DNA of 64,000 bases from Mytilisepta virgata (GCA_028015205.1 CM051510.1:30628580-30692579); one strand, 5' to 3'; positions 1 through 12,252 are shown, counted from the stretch's first letter. Numbers and translations: made by a program. The notes: generated by a model from the sequence alone, not told the origin.

Positions 1-1402
1 CAACGGACGCCGACGTACGACGACGGCGACAGGCTCATGCCATAATAAAATCACAAATATTTGCGGTCGTATAAAAATGATAACAAAATGGGAACATGAT
101 TAACTTACATGAGAACCTCCCAAGATTTACTAGCAGATACCCCAAAAGTAAACATGGTAAACGAAATGCAAGTAGTGCTTTTATTTCAATCGGTTCCCTT
201 TAAAAATAGTTCACATATGAAACATTAAAATTTTCCTGGTAAGTTAGGATTTAAGTAAGAAAAAGTTTACCAAAAAAACTTTTATTTCAAATTTTATCAG
301 TTTTCTAACAAAAACTTTCTTTACTGATCAAACAATTTCATCACAAGATGTCCATGTTTCAAACTCCATCTGTTAATTCCATACAAAATTGGCTTTAAAG
401 AAAAGTTGATAAGGCCATAACAAATTGATTTTTTGTTCTTCAGATTTTTTGATGGCAAAAATAGGTACGAGCTGACGACATTTTAATTTTATGTTTTTTC
501 TTGAGGACTTGTTTTTATTTCGGGCGAAGATAAATATACGTGCGGTACATATTTTTAAAAATAAGATGTTGCAAAAAAATTGAAAAAAAAAAATCCAGTT
601 TTTACAAAAATTTATGACCGTGCAAACAATCTTGTTTTAAATTCTTGAAAAACGAAGAATTTGGAGCGAATTTACAGCATTTTTGCAAAACGAAGCGGCA
701 AAAAAATTTACACAGTCTGAAAATTAGAGTGGCCTAAAGTACACGTGTCAATCCCTAAAAATTCTATATGTTGCATGGAACTAGGTTTGATAAGTTCACA
801 GAGAATTGTACATGTAATGGTGACAATTTATATGTGATACAGGTGGACCCAGACCCTAAATTTTTTACTGTGATTAACAACATACTAGTATCACTCCTGC
901 TAATCTTTCTCCTGCATACCAATTCATAATGTAAAATATTTTCATTATTATCTTTTATTTAAAAAATCCAAGAAAGTAATTTGCTGTAATATTATTTTCT
1001 TGCCGTGTTTGTTTAATTTTACTAAATAAAATACGAGACTCTTACCATAGCTGCAACATCCGCTCTGGGCTAAATTGTAATCTCTTTCTGGGCTAAATTT
1101 TAATCTCTTTCATAGCCATTTTAACTTCGGAACAGATTTTTCAACCATAATGATATTTATCTAAATGGGGTACTACACACACATCAAACGGAAAATATTT
1201 CATCGAACCAAATTCCCAAAATTTTGAAATTACCTTGCATATTTTAAAGAATTGACAAAAACAATTGTTATGAATTAGACAGATAAGATGTCGTTGCATT
1301 GGTCACCTGCTGAGTTTTCTTGATATAGAATCCTGCTAAAATAGGAATATTGATAAAAATCATAAGATTTTCTAACAAAAAAGATATGATACAAATGCTT
1401 AC
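1..1402. other. Intergenic or intronic stretch, no gene seen
   Basis: The first 40 bases are GACGAC-rich and look like the 3' part of the interspersed repeat described at 3384-6540. The rest is AT-rich with no long open frame and no recognisable motif. Bases from about 1260 to 1402 would be intron downstream of the minus-strand exon at 1403-1716. Confidence 0.5.
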
Positions 1403-1716
1403 ATTCTTTGTTCTTTGTAAGTTTCATCTTTTTCCAAGTCAGCATTTGCATTCTCAATATCTGTCCCTACGTCTGCTTGTTTTTGGTTCGACCCTCGAAC
1501 AGAATCAGATTCTACACTTTCATTTAATGAAGGATCTGTCATATTTATGTCGTCTGCACTAGACTGGTGTAAAGAATCATCTTTTTCTCTGTCTTCATTT
1601 TCATTGTCTAAGGTAAAGGTGACTGTTTTTCTTGATGTCACTTCCCTATCTAGAGTTAAATCAGGAATCGATTCTTCCTCTTCACCTAAATCCATATTAC
1701 CAATAATCCGAGATAT
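1403..1716 (-). CDS. Orphan exon coding an acidic, Ser/Asp/Glu-rich segment
   Basis: An open frame of about 105 codons on the minus strand is bounded by splice-like sites: an upstream polypyrimidine stretch ending AAACAG just before 1716, and a GTAAGC donor starting at 1402 (phase 2 exit). The frame stays open from the acceptor through an internal Met at 1695, so that Met need not be a start. The peptide is acidic and polar, with short motifs such as LGEEEESIPDLTLD and RKTVTFTLDNENED, and has no Cys/His cluster, signal peptide or membrane segment. I do not recognise the family. It reads like a disordered linker exon of a larger gene whose other exons were not found within the window. The main alternative is a chance open frame, but the low-complexity acidic composition and both splice sites argue against that. 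Confidence 0.45.
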
Positions 1717-1944
1717 CTGTTTAAAACTGAAATTAGTTAAAAGTGAAATTTAAGATCTGTCAATCTGTGAGGAATGTCAAGTTAGTTACTTCGGCGTTGA
1801 AATCAAAACTTTATGACAATCGTGATGATTTTAATTTTCCGATTGTGAACTTCCATTTTCTTACCAGTAACATACCAAGGTCTCTGTTGAATTTTCTATC
1901 TTGCGTATGAGACAATGTATCTTCAGTTAGATTTCACGTCATTT

Positions 1945-2245
1945 TATAAATTTTATAAGATATCTTATAAAAACTAGATTATATAAGATATCTTATATAT
2001 TACATGAGATATCTTATATACTTTATAAGATATCTTATAAAGTTTATAAGATATCTCATAAAGTTTATAAGATATCTTATAAACTATATAAGATATCTTA
2101 TAAACTATATAAGATATCTTATAAACTATATAAGATATCTTATAAAATATATGATATCTTATAAAGTATATGATATCTTATAAACTTGAGAAGATATCTT
2201 ATAAAAACTAGATTATATAAGATATCATATATTATATGAGATAGC
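1945..2245. repeat. Palindromic GATATC tandem satellite, about 21-bp unit
   Basis: About 13 copies of a unit close to TATAAGATATCTTATAAAC run head to tail. Each unit is itself a palindrome centred on GATATC, so the array can fold on either strand at many registers. The central copies (about 2048-2132) are spaced at exactly 21 bp; edge copies vary. A longer phrase containing AAAACTAGATTATATAAG occurs at both ends (about 1970 and 2206), so the array itself is bounded by direct repeats. Confidence 0.85.
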
Positions 2246-2319
2246 TTGAAGTTAGAATAAACAGTAAAAGGCTTGCCATAGATGACATGTGGTTTTCTAG
2301 TTAGTTTTGAAACAGAAGT

Positions 2320-2640
2320 TAACCGCCTCGGTGGTCTCGTGGTAGCCTGCTCGCCTCGAATGCAGAAATTCGCCGGGTCAAACCAAAGACATTTAAATTA
2401 AAGTATTTTCTGATTCTCCGCCAAACATGCGGCATATAGGAGTAAGAGCAAAGGACTGGTCGGCTCGGTGTCAGAGTCGGGTGATGGTCTTCCTGTGGAC
2501 TGTTACCTCGTGAACCAGCGCGTTAAAAATCCGATCAGCGTGTCGGTCAAGTACAAAGCAGGGTTCATATTCGTACCATATCGATATGCATTTAATAATT
2601 GCCACTGGATGTTAAACAATAACTCATCCAAGATACAAGA
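2320..2640 (+). repeat. tRNA-derived SINE-like element
   Basis: Begins with a tRNA-like head: a box-A-like GTGGTCTCGTGGTAGCC at about 2331 and a degenerate box B (GGGTCAAACC) at about 2375. It continues into a non-tRNA body. The tail end (GATATGCATTTAATAATTGC and the following TGGATGTTAAACAATAA) recurs at 56084 and inverted near 12100, so it either shares that repeat or is joined to it. A functional tRNA is ruled out by the poor box B and lack of a cloverleaf. Confidence 0.5.
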
Positions 2641-3383
2641 TACAAAATTAATGTTTTATTGACAATCATTTCGCCCTTTCGAGCTGTCAAATTAGAACTG
2701 AACTTAATACAACGATGGATAAATATAGATTATAACATGGCATTTTTCAAATCACACCTATTATCAGCCGTATGTCAAGATATCAGCCCGAGTGCCGCCA
2801 GTCTCGAGGGATGATTTTGACCATGAGCGAATAATGGGTCTGATATGAATAATGACATGTTATGATATTTTTATCATATACTTTAACATTGGCGTTTTAT
2901 AGGTATCCATGAAAATTCTTATCTCAATGATTTCAGTTTCATTGCCGTATTACCGAATATCCTCAAGGCGCCGCAAATCGTCATTGTCCCTCATCCATTT
3001 AGTCAAAATGTTTTGTCACTTAATGTTTTTTTTTTCTGTTTGTATTAACAATATAATTCAGTTTCGCCCGTGTTTCTATGGGCTAGTAATTTTAGAATCG
3101 ATTACGGAAACGACTGATTTATAACGCGATTACGGATTAGGGGTGTGATATAAAACGGAAGAAGTTGATATAAACCGGAAACAGTTGATAACAAAGTCAT
3201 ATCAGCCCGCTAAGCCAATTCTTATAAGATTTGGGCAGAAATATGTCCAATTCCAATTTTATCGTAGGGTAAAATGTTACCTTTATTTTTTATAAGTATA
3301 AGAATAAGAATAATTTTATTAGTATTAAATCCAAACAATAGGATTGTCACTAAATCAAATGTAAACAGAAATATACAGTAAAC
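2641..3383. other. AT-rich intergenic stretch, no gene seen
   Basis: No supportable open frame or RNA gene. A short repeated phrase (ATAAAACGGAAGAAGTTGATA and ATAAACCGGAAACAGTTGATA) occurs near 3150-3190. Confidence 0.5.
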
Positions 3384-6300
3384 AAGAGCCTCTCAAGAGC
3401 CTGAATCGCTCACCTGGCAAACAATGCACTATAAACTTAATTATTATATTACTGTTTGTTGTAAATTAAACTGAGTATTAAAGGTCATGTAAAATGCGGA
3501 AAATACCTTTAAAAGCCTTTCAAGAACCTCTGGAAAGAAATGGGCATGAGTTCTCCCTACGCTTGATAAAGATACAGTCATGATCAATCTGATGATTCAC
3601 AATACAAAATACAAGCTTTAATTCATCTTCAAATACAAGTATAAATCTGTTGGTCTATATGTTGTCTTCGTTTTTAAAATGTTTGAAAGAAGTTATGTAA
3701 AAATTGTGGGTTAAGGCTTTTTATTGTATTTGAAAAGGAAATATTGCAGGAACAATCATGCTAAGTTTCATCCAAATCCCCCTAGTAGTTTCAGAGGAGA
3801 AGATGTTTGAAAATTTGTTAACAACAATGATGACGGACACCAAGTGATGGCAATTAAAAGCTCACATATTATGAAGTTTAATCATTGTTATACAACATTC
3901 TCATCATCACCATTCACTAAGGATACCATGTTTACTTTAAAAACCAAATATTGTTGAAATCAGAGCAAGTGTAAAAAATGGCGGGAAAATGGCCGTCCAA
4001 AACAAACTTTCATCATCACCATTCAACTCGGGATACCATGTTTACCTTGAAAGTAGCTTTCATCTTCATTTTCTTTCTATAATTCAGGAAAAAATAGCAA
4101 AAAACAGCATTTTGACCCCTATGTTCTATTTTTAGTAAGGGCGGACATGTTTTTCGACCAATAAAAAATCCAAGCATTAACTTTTTGCAGGATACCCTAA
4201 GGAACAATATTACCAAGTTTCATTTGATTTTGAATAGTAGTTTCAGAGAAGAAGATTTTTGAAATAATAACATAAAAAAGGCCAAAAATATCAAAAAGGG
4301 CAATAACACTAACATCAGTTACCAAATTTTCACGAAAATCAGCACACAGGTAGCACTCATCATGCTGAACACTTTCAACCTACCAGAATTTGCCGTAACC
4401 TAATGATTTTTGAGTTATTTGCGAAAAACTGTTGTTTGACCCCTATGTTCCATTTTTAGTAACAGTGGCCATGTTTTTCGACGGATCAAAAATCGAAGCA
4501 TAAACTTTGTGCAGGATACCCTAAGGAACAATCATGCTATGTTTTATCCAAATCCATTCAGTACTTTCAGAGAAGAAGATGTTTGAAAAATTGTTAACTA
4601 CGACGACGCACGCCAAGTGATGGCAAAAGCTCACATTTCCTTTTAGGAAAGGTGAGCTAAAAATGGGACCATCCAAGGACCATTCCACTTAAGTTTGGTT
4701 TAAATTGGTTCAGTGGTTCAGAGGAGTTGACGAAAAAGTAAAATTCCCATAGGCTCAATGTTAAACTAAGTCCAGCTATGGCGGCCATATTGGATGGTGT
4801 TTGGGGAAACCGAACATAGATTTTAAAAGGGGCCACCCAAGGACCATTCCACCAAAGTTTGGTTCAAATTAGCCTAATGGTCTCAGAGAAGATGACGAAA
4901 ATGTTAAAATTCCCATACGGTCCAAGGTTAAACTATGTCCGATCATGGCAGCCATATTGGATGGCGCCCGGGAAAACCGAACACAAGTTTTTTTTTAAAG
5001 GGGACCATCCAAGGACCATTCCACTTTAGTTTGGTTTAAATTGGTTCTGTGGTTTCAGAGAAGTTGATAAAAATGTGAAAAGTTTACGACGACGACGGAC
5101 GCAAAGTGTAAAAAAATGGCGGGAAAATGGCAGCCATTTTAAAAATGGCCGTCCAAAACAACTTTCATCATCACCATTCAACTCGGGATACCATGTTTAC
5201 CTTGAAAGTAGCTTTCATTTTCATTTTCTTTCTATAATGCAGGAAAAAATAGCAAAAAACAGCATTTTGACTAGAGAAGAAGATTTTTGAAATAATAACA
5301 TAAAAAAAGCCAAAAATGTCAAAAAAGGGCAATAACTCTAAAATCAGTTGACAGATTTTATCGAACATCAGCACACAGGTAGCTCTCATCATGCTGAACA
5401 CTTTCAACCTGCCAGAATTTGCCTTAAATTAATGATTTTGAGATATTTGCAAAAAACTGTTGTTTGACCCCCTATGTTCTATTTTTAGTAACAGTGGCCA
5501 TGTTTTTCGACGGATCAAAAATCAAAGCATAAAATTTGTGCAGGACGCCCTAAGGAACAATCATGCTAAGTTTTATCCAAATCCATTCAGTAGTTTCAGA
5601 GGAGAATATGGTTGAAAAATTGTTAACGACGACAGACGACGACGGACGCAAAGTGATAAGAATAGGGCAATACAAACATGAAAAATTGACTAGAAAAGAA
5701 ACAAGAGGCTCTCAAGAGCCTGAATCGCTCACCTGGCAAAAAATGCACTATAAACTAAATCTCATCATCGTCATTCACTAAGGATACCATGTTTACTTTA
5801 AAAACCAAACATTGTTGAAATCAGAGCAAGTGTAAAAGATGGCGGGAAAATGGCAGCCATTTTAAAAATGGCCCTCCAAAACAAACTTTCATCATCACCA
5901 TTCAGTCGGGATACCATGTTTACCTTGAAAGTAGCTTTAATCTTCATTTTCTTTCTATAATTCAGGAAAAAATAGCAAAAAACAGCATTTTGACCCCTAT
6001 GTTCTATTTTTAGTAAGGGCAGACATGTTTTTCGACCAATCAAAAATCCAAGCAATCACTTTTTGCAGGATACCCTAAGGAACAATCTTACCAAGTTTCA
6101 TTTGATTTTGAATAGTAGTTTCAGAGAAGAAGATTTTTGAAATAATAACATAAAAAACAAGAGGCTCTCAAGAGCCTGAATCGCTCACCTGGCAAACAAT
6201 GCACTATAAACTAAATTAATATATTAATGTTTGTTGTAAATTAAACTGAGTATTAAAGGTCATGTTAAATGCTGAAAATACCTTTAAAAGCCTTTCAAGA

Positions 6301-6540
6301 ACCTCTGGAAAGAAATAGGCATGAGTTCTCCCTACGCTTGATTAAGATACAGTCATGGTCAATCTGATGATTCACAATACAAAATACAAGCTTTAATTCA
6401 TCTTCAACAATCATGCTAAGTTTCATCCAAATCCCCATAGTAGTTTCATAGGAGAAGATGTTTGAAAAATTGTTAACGACGACGACAGACGACGACGGAC
6501 GCCAAGTGATGGTAAAAGCTCATATTTCCTTTTATTACTC
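3384..6540 (+). repeat. Modular interspersed repeat family (GCTCACCTGG repeat), several nested copies
   Basis: Copies start with a short hairpin (AGGCTCTCAAGAGCCT) followed by GAATCGCTCACCTGG at about 3385, 5705 and 6155. They end with a GACGACGGACGCCAAGTGATGG segment and a second hairpin of the type AGCTCACATT...AGGAAAGGTGAGCT followed by an A run (seen at 4638-4665). Between the ends lie variable numbers of modules, each carrying a line like TTTCAGAGGAGAAGATTTTT and a CCATGTTTTTCGAC line. No coding capacity is seen. The same family recurs at 14863, 34790, 42778, 44711, 50510, 52340, 58290 and 63790. Confidence 0.8.
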
Positions 6541-6849
6541 ATTGAATTAAAGCAAGGAACAATATCAGAAATTTAGTTAAACATTTTTATCTTAGATTCC
6601 TTCAGTATCACCTCTGTATGGCACAGGGGGCATATTCTATTTTCTAAGGCTGTTTTATTATATCGACCACGTTCAACAGCTAGTATACTATTACTTCATT
6701 AAAACGTTTTTCCAGAATATATTATAATTTTCATTTAGCTTCTTTGTTGAAGAAGAAAGTAGCCGTTTTTTTGAAAAAGTACATTGATTTTCCCAAAAAT
6801 GTGAAAAATTTAATTTTGATAGTAATATTTTAATTTTTGAAGCAAATCA
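6541..6849. other. AT-rich stretch, no gene seen
   Basis: Lies between a repeat copy and a LINE fragment. No open frame or repeat could be assigned. Confidence 0.4.
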
Positions 6850-7490
6850 TTCATTTATCTCCTTACTTACTTTATAAACATTATATAATATAGACCCTTT
6901 TCCTTTGAGTTAAGAATATGCAGCCAGAATCCTACAGAAGATTTTAGGGCCTGTATACCAACAGGGTACATTCCCAATTCAGCTAATACAGCTATATTTA
7001 CTGCCTTTGAATTAACTCCAATTAAATTTTTTGCAAATTTGATTTGACGTTTTACTGATTCCATTGATTAATATTGGCATTCAAGTGTTTTGTTGTTCTT
7101 CACAATATTTCGTGACCATATCTCACTACAATAAAGTATAATTGGGCCTATACAAGAATCAAAAAGTTTCATGTGGGAAAATACATCTGTCTTATCCGAA
7201 TATAGCATTTTTTTTAATACGAAACATTGCCTTTAAGGCTTTTCTACAAAGAATATTTACAGCATTGGTAAAGATTCCAGATGGCTTGATTAATATACCT
7301 ACATATTTGTATTCTGTACAACATTCAACTAATTCATTATTAAAAATAAAGTTATCTTTAGCAATGTTTTCACCACTTTTATTGAAAACTATTACCCTTG
7401 TCTTGTCAAGATTGACTGTCAAGTTCCATTTCTCACAGTATGCATTTACTTTGTTTAAACAGTTTTGTAATCCATAAGTATATGATAATT
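6850..7490 (-). pseudogene. LINE reverse transcriptase fragment (3' half of ORF2)
   Basis: Read on the minus strand, the fragment begins near 7490 with a CEKWNLTVNLDKTRVIVF-type block, which is the segment following the FADD active site of non-LTR RTs. It continues with a YKYVGILIKPSG block, then a region with ILYCSEIW-like residues in a shifted frame, and LAELGMYPVGIQA. The order matches the RT palm/thumb and post-RT region of LINE ORF2. At least one frameshift separates the two halves. No tail, 5' end or target duplication could be identified, so this is a truncated relic. It is close in type to the fragment at 16161-17362. Confidence 0.75.
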
Positions 7491-10457
7491 CAAATTATTA
7501 GGCATAAAATATTATATATACACAAATAAGAATTTTTAAAAAATGTCTATAGGACAATTTCTATAATAAGCAAAGTGACCCCATTCATCACTATACAGGT
7601 ATTGGGGGCAAGGCTCCCAGTGATATCTGTTTAAGCGCTATTGGATAATAAGTGTTGTTTTTCATCGTCTAAATTTACAAGCAGCTTGTATAATTGATCA
7701 AATATAAATTTGTCTTCAGAAGACATTAACCATACAAACTTGTTATTAACATCAAGATTTTGAAAATTTTTGTATTTGGAACTTAAATCCGTGAAACAGA
7801 AATTTATCATTGGTCAACCCCAGGGGATACTCCCCTTAATCATCTGTACGTAGGCTCGTCCCCATGAAGAATTTAAACCCCCTCCCCCCCTCCATGGAAC
7901 CAAAAAAGTAAAATATAGTTGTCTGAATAAGTGACCCCTAAAAAATATCTGGAAAAAAATATACATAATGTCTATAACTGTGCTTACAACGTATTTAATG
8001 TATTTCCGATCCAAAAAAAATAGCTCGTAAGTATGTAACCCCCCAAAAATACTTTGAATTTCTCACAACCCGAAAAAAATAGCAAAATGGAGAAAACTGA
8101 ATCCAAGAATCCAAATAAATTGTACGCGCCTATGTACAGGAAAATTTTCAGAGTATCCTCCACCCCCTTCCACGATCTTATCTAGATCTGCAGTGTCAAT
8201 AATTGTGTCGAATCCAAACATTTTAAGGTTCTTTTGGAGTTTTTTTACCCAATGATCTTACTCCTCTTCTAAGGAAAGAAAATTATTCAACATCCATGTT
8301 TTTTTTTTTTTTTTTTTCTTTTTGGTTTTTCTTTATTTTATTGTTGGGGCGAGAAGTTCGCTTAAGGGTATGAGTTTTGGAAACTGTATTGAGGTCATTT
8401 TTATTTGTCCTTGATACTAGTAAGTCAATATCAATTAAAATTAAACTTATCTAATATTGAACTTAAATATAGAATATCATTCACAGATTCTTTTTCCAGT
8501 AATGCATCCTTCTATAAATCAAGTGCATTTTGGCCCTATATATTGTCGTGCCAAAATATGATGCAAAGCTCCGCCTTAGTAACAGTCCAAATGTGGGGGG
8601 GGGGGGGGGGTGGTCATCAGCAAAAAGGCTTTCTTTTTGCACGAGATTTTCTGAGTGTTGTAAACAATTACCATAAAAGTCTTGTTGTATAGCCGGCGTT
8701 TTTACTATAAACGCTTTCGACAAGATTTGGTTACTCACCTATAAAGTATTTTACTACGAGAAAGAAAATAGTAAACAGCACGTGCTACAAGTTACGACAA
8801 ACACAACTTTTAAGTCTAACCACAAGTTTTAAACATTCAAAATACGACGTAATGCGTGCTCATTTTAAACTTTTTGTGGAAATTATATTTAGAAATATTT
8901 GAAATTTAAATATGATGAAAAATATGATAGACTTATGTATATAAATACAGTTAGAAGTTGAATGAAAGGTTCAGGAAAAAGATTTCTGGATACATGAAAA
9001 TAAATACATCTACATTGTAACTGTCTTGTTTGGCTGAATATTAAATTTTATTCGCATAGTTTGTATAAAATTTAAGATTATGAATAATACCCGAAATAAG
9101 TTTTGGAAATGGTTAGAAATATTTAAACGTTCTGTGTCAAATATTTCTCTTGATTACCTACTGTGTCATTGGTGACCTAAATTATATATTTTTCGACAAT
9201 GACTGTATTATATATATATAAATTGTTATACGTTACTTAATACTATATTCATTTCATTGCCAGACTGTACGAAATAAAGATTAAAATTAAAGAGCAAATA
9301 AGTTTTACCTTGGCCATCGAGAAATTGTGAAATCCTACTTTTACGATCAATAAAAGTGGTAAAAATTACTACAAAAAGTGTCGGAAAATGGTTTGCCCTG
9401 AGTTTTTTAATTCTTTTCTGCACGTTTAAAAATTCCCTCATGGCGAGATATCACAGTATAATCTGTGTCCGTAATGTAGACCAACACCCTACTTCTGTGC
9501 ATAGTGGTAGGGTTGCACATGTATCGCGGAAACAGATTCCACTGTCGAATGTCGTCCTGAATTAGTTTTTGATCGTGCCTCCCCCCAAAAAACCTAAATC
9601 CAGTCGTCGAATGCCTGTGCATATATGACTGTACAGTGAAGCCTTACATTACGCTACTACTATGTGAAAATAAACAAATAATTTTATTCGTACAACGTAG
9701 TAGCCAATAGTAGCGGTGTTGGAGGTAACTCCAAGGAAAAATATTAAACAGTCGCAGAAATTGGGAAAACAAGGCCTAGAGTGCCCTTAGATTTTTTCTT
9801 ATTTTTGGGGAACTGTGGGATTTGCACTTTTATATATGTATTAATTTATTTCAAATCTTACACAGGGGTTCCTTTTACTTTCTTGACATTATTATAAAAT
9901 ATATACTACAATTTTATTTTACTTCAACATGTCTGTTTATCTCAGTCGACTTACGTCACGAATTCTATTGTTACGCCACTTTCACAGCAAACTCCGGTAC
10001 AGTGACCATATCCGTTCCGGTACTACATAGGTTACACTCCATAAATTAATAAATAGTACCATTTCCTATGTGAAGTGAGCTTACAAATGTCATGGTCTTG
10101 TGCCATCTTCAGAGTAAATAATACCCATATACATGTATATATATTGTGAAAGGCCATTATGTTAGCATTGTCTCAATCATGATAAAATAAACAAAAAATA
10201 TCCATGGAAACCTAGTTGGCATAGCAACATTTCAAAATTTTTCATAAAAAAAATTAAAAATTTTAAATTTCACTCCACTTCGGCTTAAAATTGAGGTCTG
10301 ATGCTGCGTTTCAATCCAACTGAGACTTAATTTTTCAGATTCTGCATAAAATTCCATTACATATGTGGGGAAAAAAGTATACTTTTCCGGCTCTTTTTTT
10401 TTTTTGCAATTTAACTTACCAGTGAAGGTGCCGATTATCACTGTCAAAGTTTTACAC
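7491..10457. other. Intergenic stretch with homopolymer runs, no gene seen
   Basis: Contains a 16-base G run at 8595-8610, a T-rich run near 8300-8320 and a run of Cs near 7880. Open frames here are under 100 codons and lack splice context or recognisable motifs. Confidence 0.5.
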
Positions 10458-10466
10458 ACCACATGT

Positions 10467-10627
10467 AGCAATGTCAGTAAACACTAGGGGCGCCACTGGG
10501 CGGACACCAGAGTTTGTTTACAGTATACTGGCCCCAAAATAGGCTGGAAAAGGTTGTAAAGAAGCGGAATCCAGTTTTCATATAACTTCCTCCAAAACAG
10601 CTCCACCTGGCGTTTACTGACATTGCT
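10467..10627. mobile_element. 161-bp MITE with 16-bp TIRs and 9-bp target duplication
   Basis: The left end AGCAATGTCAGTAAAC (10467-10482) and the right end GTTTACTGACATTGCT (10612-10627) are perfect inverted repeats. Immediately outside both is the direct repeat ACCACATGT (10458-10466 and 10628-10636). Nine-base duplications are typical of Mutator-like (MULE) transposons. No open frame is present, so it would be a non-autonomous derivative. Confidence 0.8.
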
Positions 10628-10636
10628 ACCACATGT

Positions 10637-11479
10637 CAATTCACAATTCCCAGTTTATTACCTCCCATTACTTGTCAGAAGCAAAGTCAGTTAATGTTTT
10701 CGTATTTTTTTAAACTAAAATCTATCCTCTTTCAGTCAATATTACAATTTTGAGGTTAAGACATTTATTATTTATCTATCATGTAGACAAACTGTACCAA
10801 CTCTAATAATTAATAAAATTCTGGGGGTGCATTTCTCTGAAACTAAGATAATTAGTGGAGTCTTACCATAGTGGAGAACTACTAGAAGTAGTGGAGGAAC
10901 GGATACGGACGCGACCTGGAACTAACGGGGAGTTTGCTTTCACTGGTGAACAATAGGAAAATTACGTGAAAATACAAGCCTATTATGGAGATCTTCATTA
11001 CCATATTTGGATACGTCACTAAGGCGGGCTTTGCAGCATTTTTTGGCACGACCATACACATGTATAGTGACCAATAGGTATCTTACTAGCATTAAAAATT
11101 AACCCCCGATCTTTGTATATTAGATTTCAAACAATGATGTGAAAATTCTATAGAGGGGTGTACTATAAAATGTTGTACATTATAAAACCTAATATTATAC
11201 TAAATCCTACTTCTTATATATGGCCGTCTTGTCAAAATAGCTGTTTCCTTTCTAAACAGTCATTATAACTGTGGAGGGGAACTAGACTTTTAATACTGAC
11301 CTTTAAATATACATGTCAATATATGACTGTGTTCATATAACGTATGTGTGTCTTTTTTAAAATGTGTAATATACTCGATAATACCGGGTTTAGCTTTCTT
11401 TGGAACAGCCAGAATGTTCTCAGTAAAGCTGATATAAAGATGTATGCGAGACAAATATTACTACACCAATTTATCCAGA
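10637..11479. other. Intergenic stretch, no gene seen
   Basis: AT-rich sequence without a supportable frame, repeat or RNA gene. Confidence 0.4.
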
Positions 11480-11780
11480 AATGGTATTGATATGGAAAAC
11501 TCTTCGAGGGGTCAGTTTTATTCCAGATAAAAAACTAACTTTGGCATGGAAAAATATTTGACTGCCTTGAAGAAAAACCGTAGAATTTATAGTACTAAAG
11601 TTTGTTGTTCCAGTGTTAAGTTTCCAATAGAAACTGGGCGTTGGAATAGAATATCTCAAAATGAACGTTTTTGTACCTTTTGCAATTCAAGATCGATTTG
11701 AAATGAATTGAATTATTTCTTGTTGTCAAAATTAACAGATCCAGTTAAACTACATTCTAGAGTATCAGGGTAAGTCACTC
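11480..11780 (+). pseudogene. Short LINE ORF2 C-terminal fragment
   Basis: On the plus strand around 11600-11700 the reading includes KFPIETGRWNRISQNERFC followed by TFCNSRS. This is the conserved C-terminal zinc-knuckle neighbourhood of the same LINE type that reads HKLPIETGRWNNVSREDRKC at 16.9 kb and HKLLIETGRYLKIPRHLRLC at about 19.1 kb (minus). A stop interrupts the second half of the knuckle, after which the frame reads NELNYFLLSKLTDPVKLHSR. It is a short, dead relic. Confidence 0.65.
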
Positions 11781-11875
11781 CGTGAAGACAAAATCGTCGG
11801 TTTGCTTTCGTTAAGTAACATACTAGTTTTGAATAATTTTTATCTTATAGGTCAGTGATATATGCTCGGTGATTT

Positions 11876-12137
11876 AAGGGGGTAGGCCTGGGGTATGGGA
11901 GATAACTCCTATTGATGTTTTTTTCTTGACGTCAAACAATAGGACTGACGTGGCATTACTATGACGTACAACATTTCCTCGCGTTAGACGAAGTGAAGAG
12001 GCTCGGTAAGGGGCATCTCCGTAACGAATAAAACTTTTTCGAAATATGTGCAAAATCGATAATTACGTAGGATTTGATATATTGATGAATTATTGTTTAA
12101 CATCCAGTGCCAATTATGAAATGCATATTACGATGAT
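11876..12137 (+). repeat. Interspersed repeat, copy 1 (inverted copy at 56084-56345)
   Basis: Begins TTAAGGGGGTAGGCCTGGGG and runs through a GACGTCAAACAATAGGA block, a TAGACGAAGTGAAGAGGCTC block and a TGTTTAACATCCAGTGCCAA block. The whole order is found reversed at 56084-56345. The TTAAGGGGGTAGGCC start is shared with the repeat at 53985, so it may be a common terminus. Confidence 0.75.
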
Positions 12138-12252
12138 GAAAAAGCTGCTCGAAATGAAGAAAATGCGGAGTCAATATTTGCAATAATTTCATAAATCCTT
12201 ACTAAAATTTTCTACTCGTCCCATAAATTCGTAATATATAATCAAGAATTAG

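Noticed and set aside
2331..2385. Possible tRNA gene
   Set aside because: Poor box B, no paired acceptor stem and a non-tRNA body; treated as a SINE head.
7142..7477. 111-codon plus-strand frame
   Set aside because: Antisense shadow of the minus-strand LINE RT fragment.
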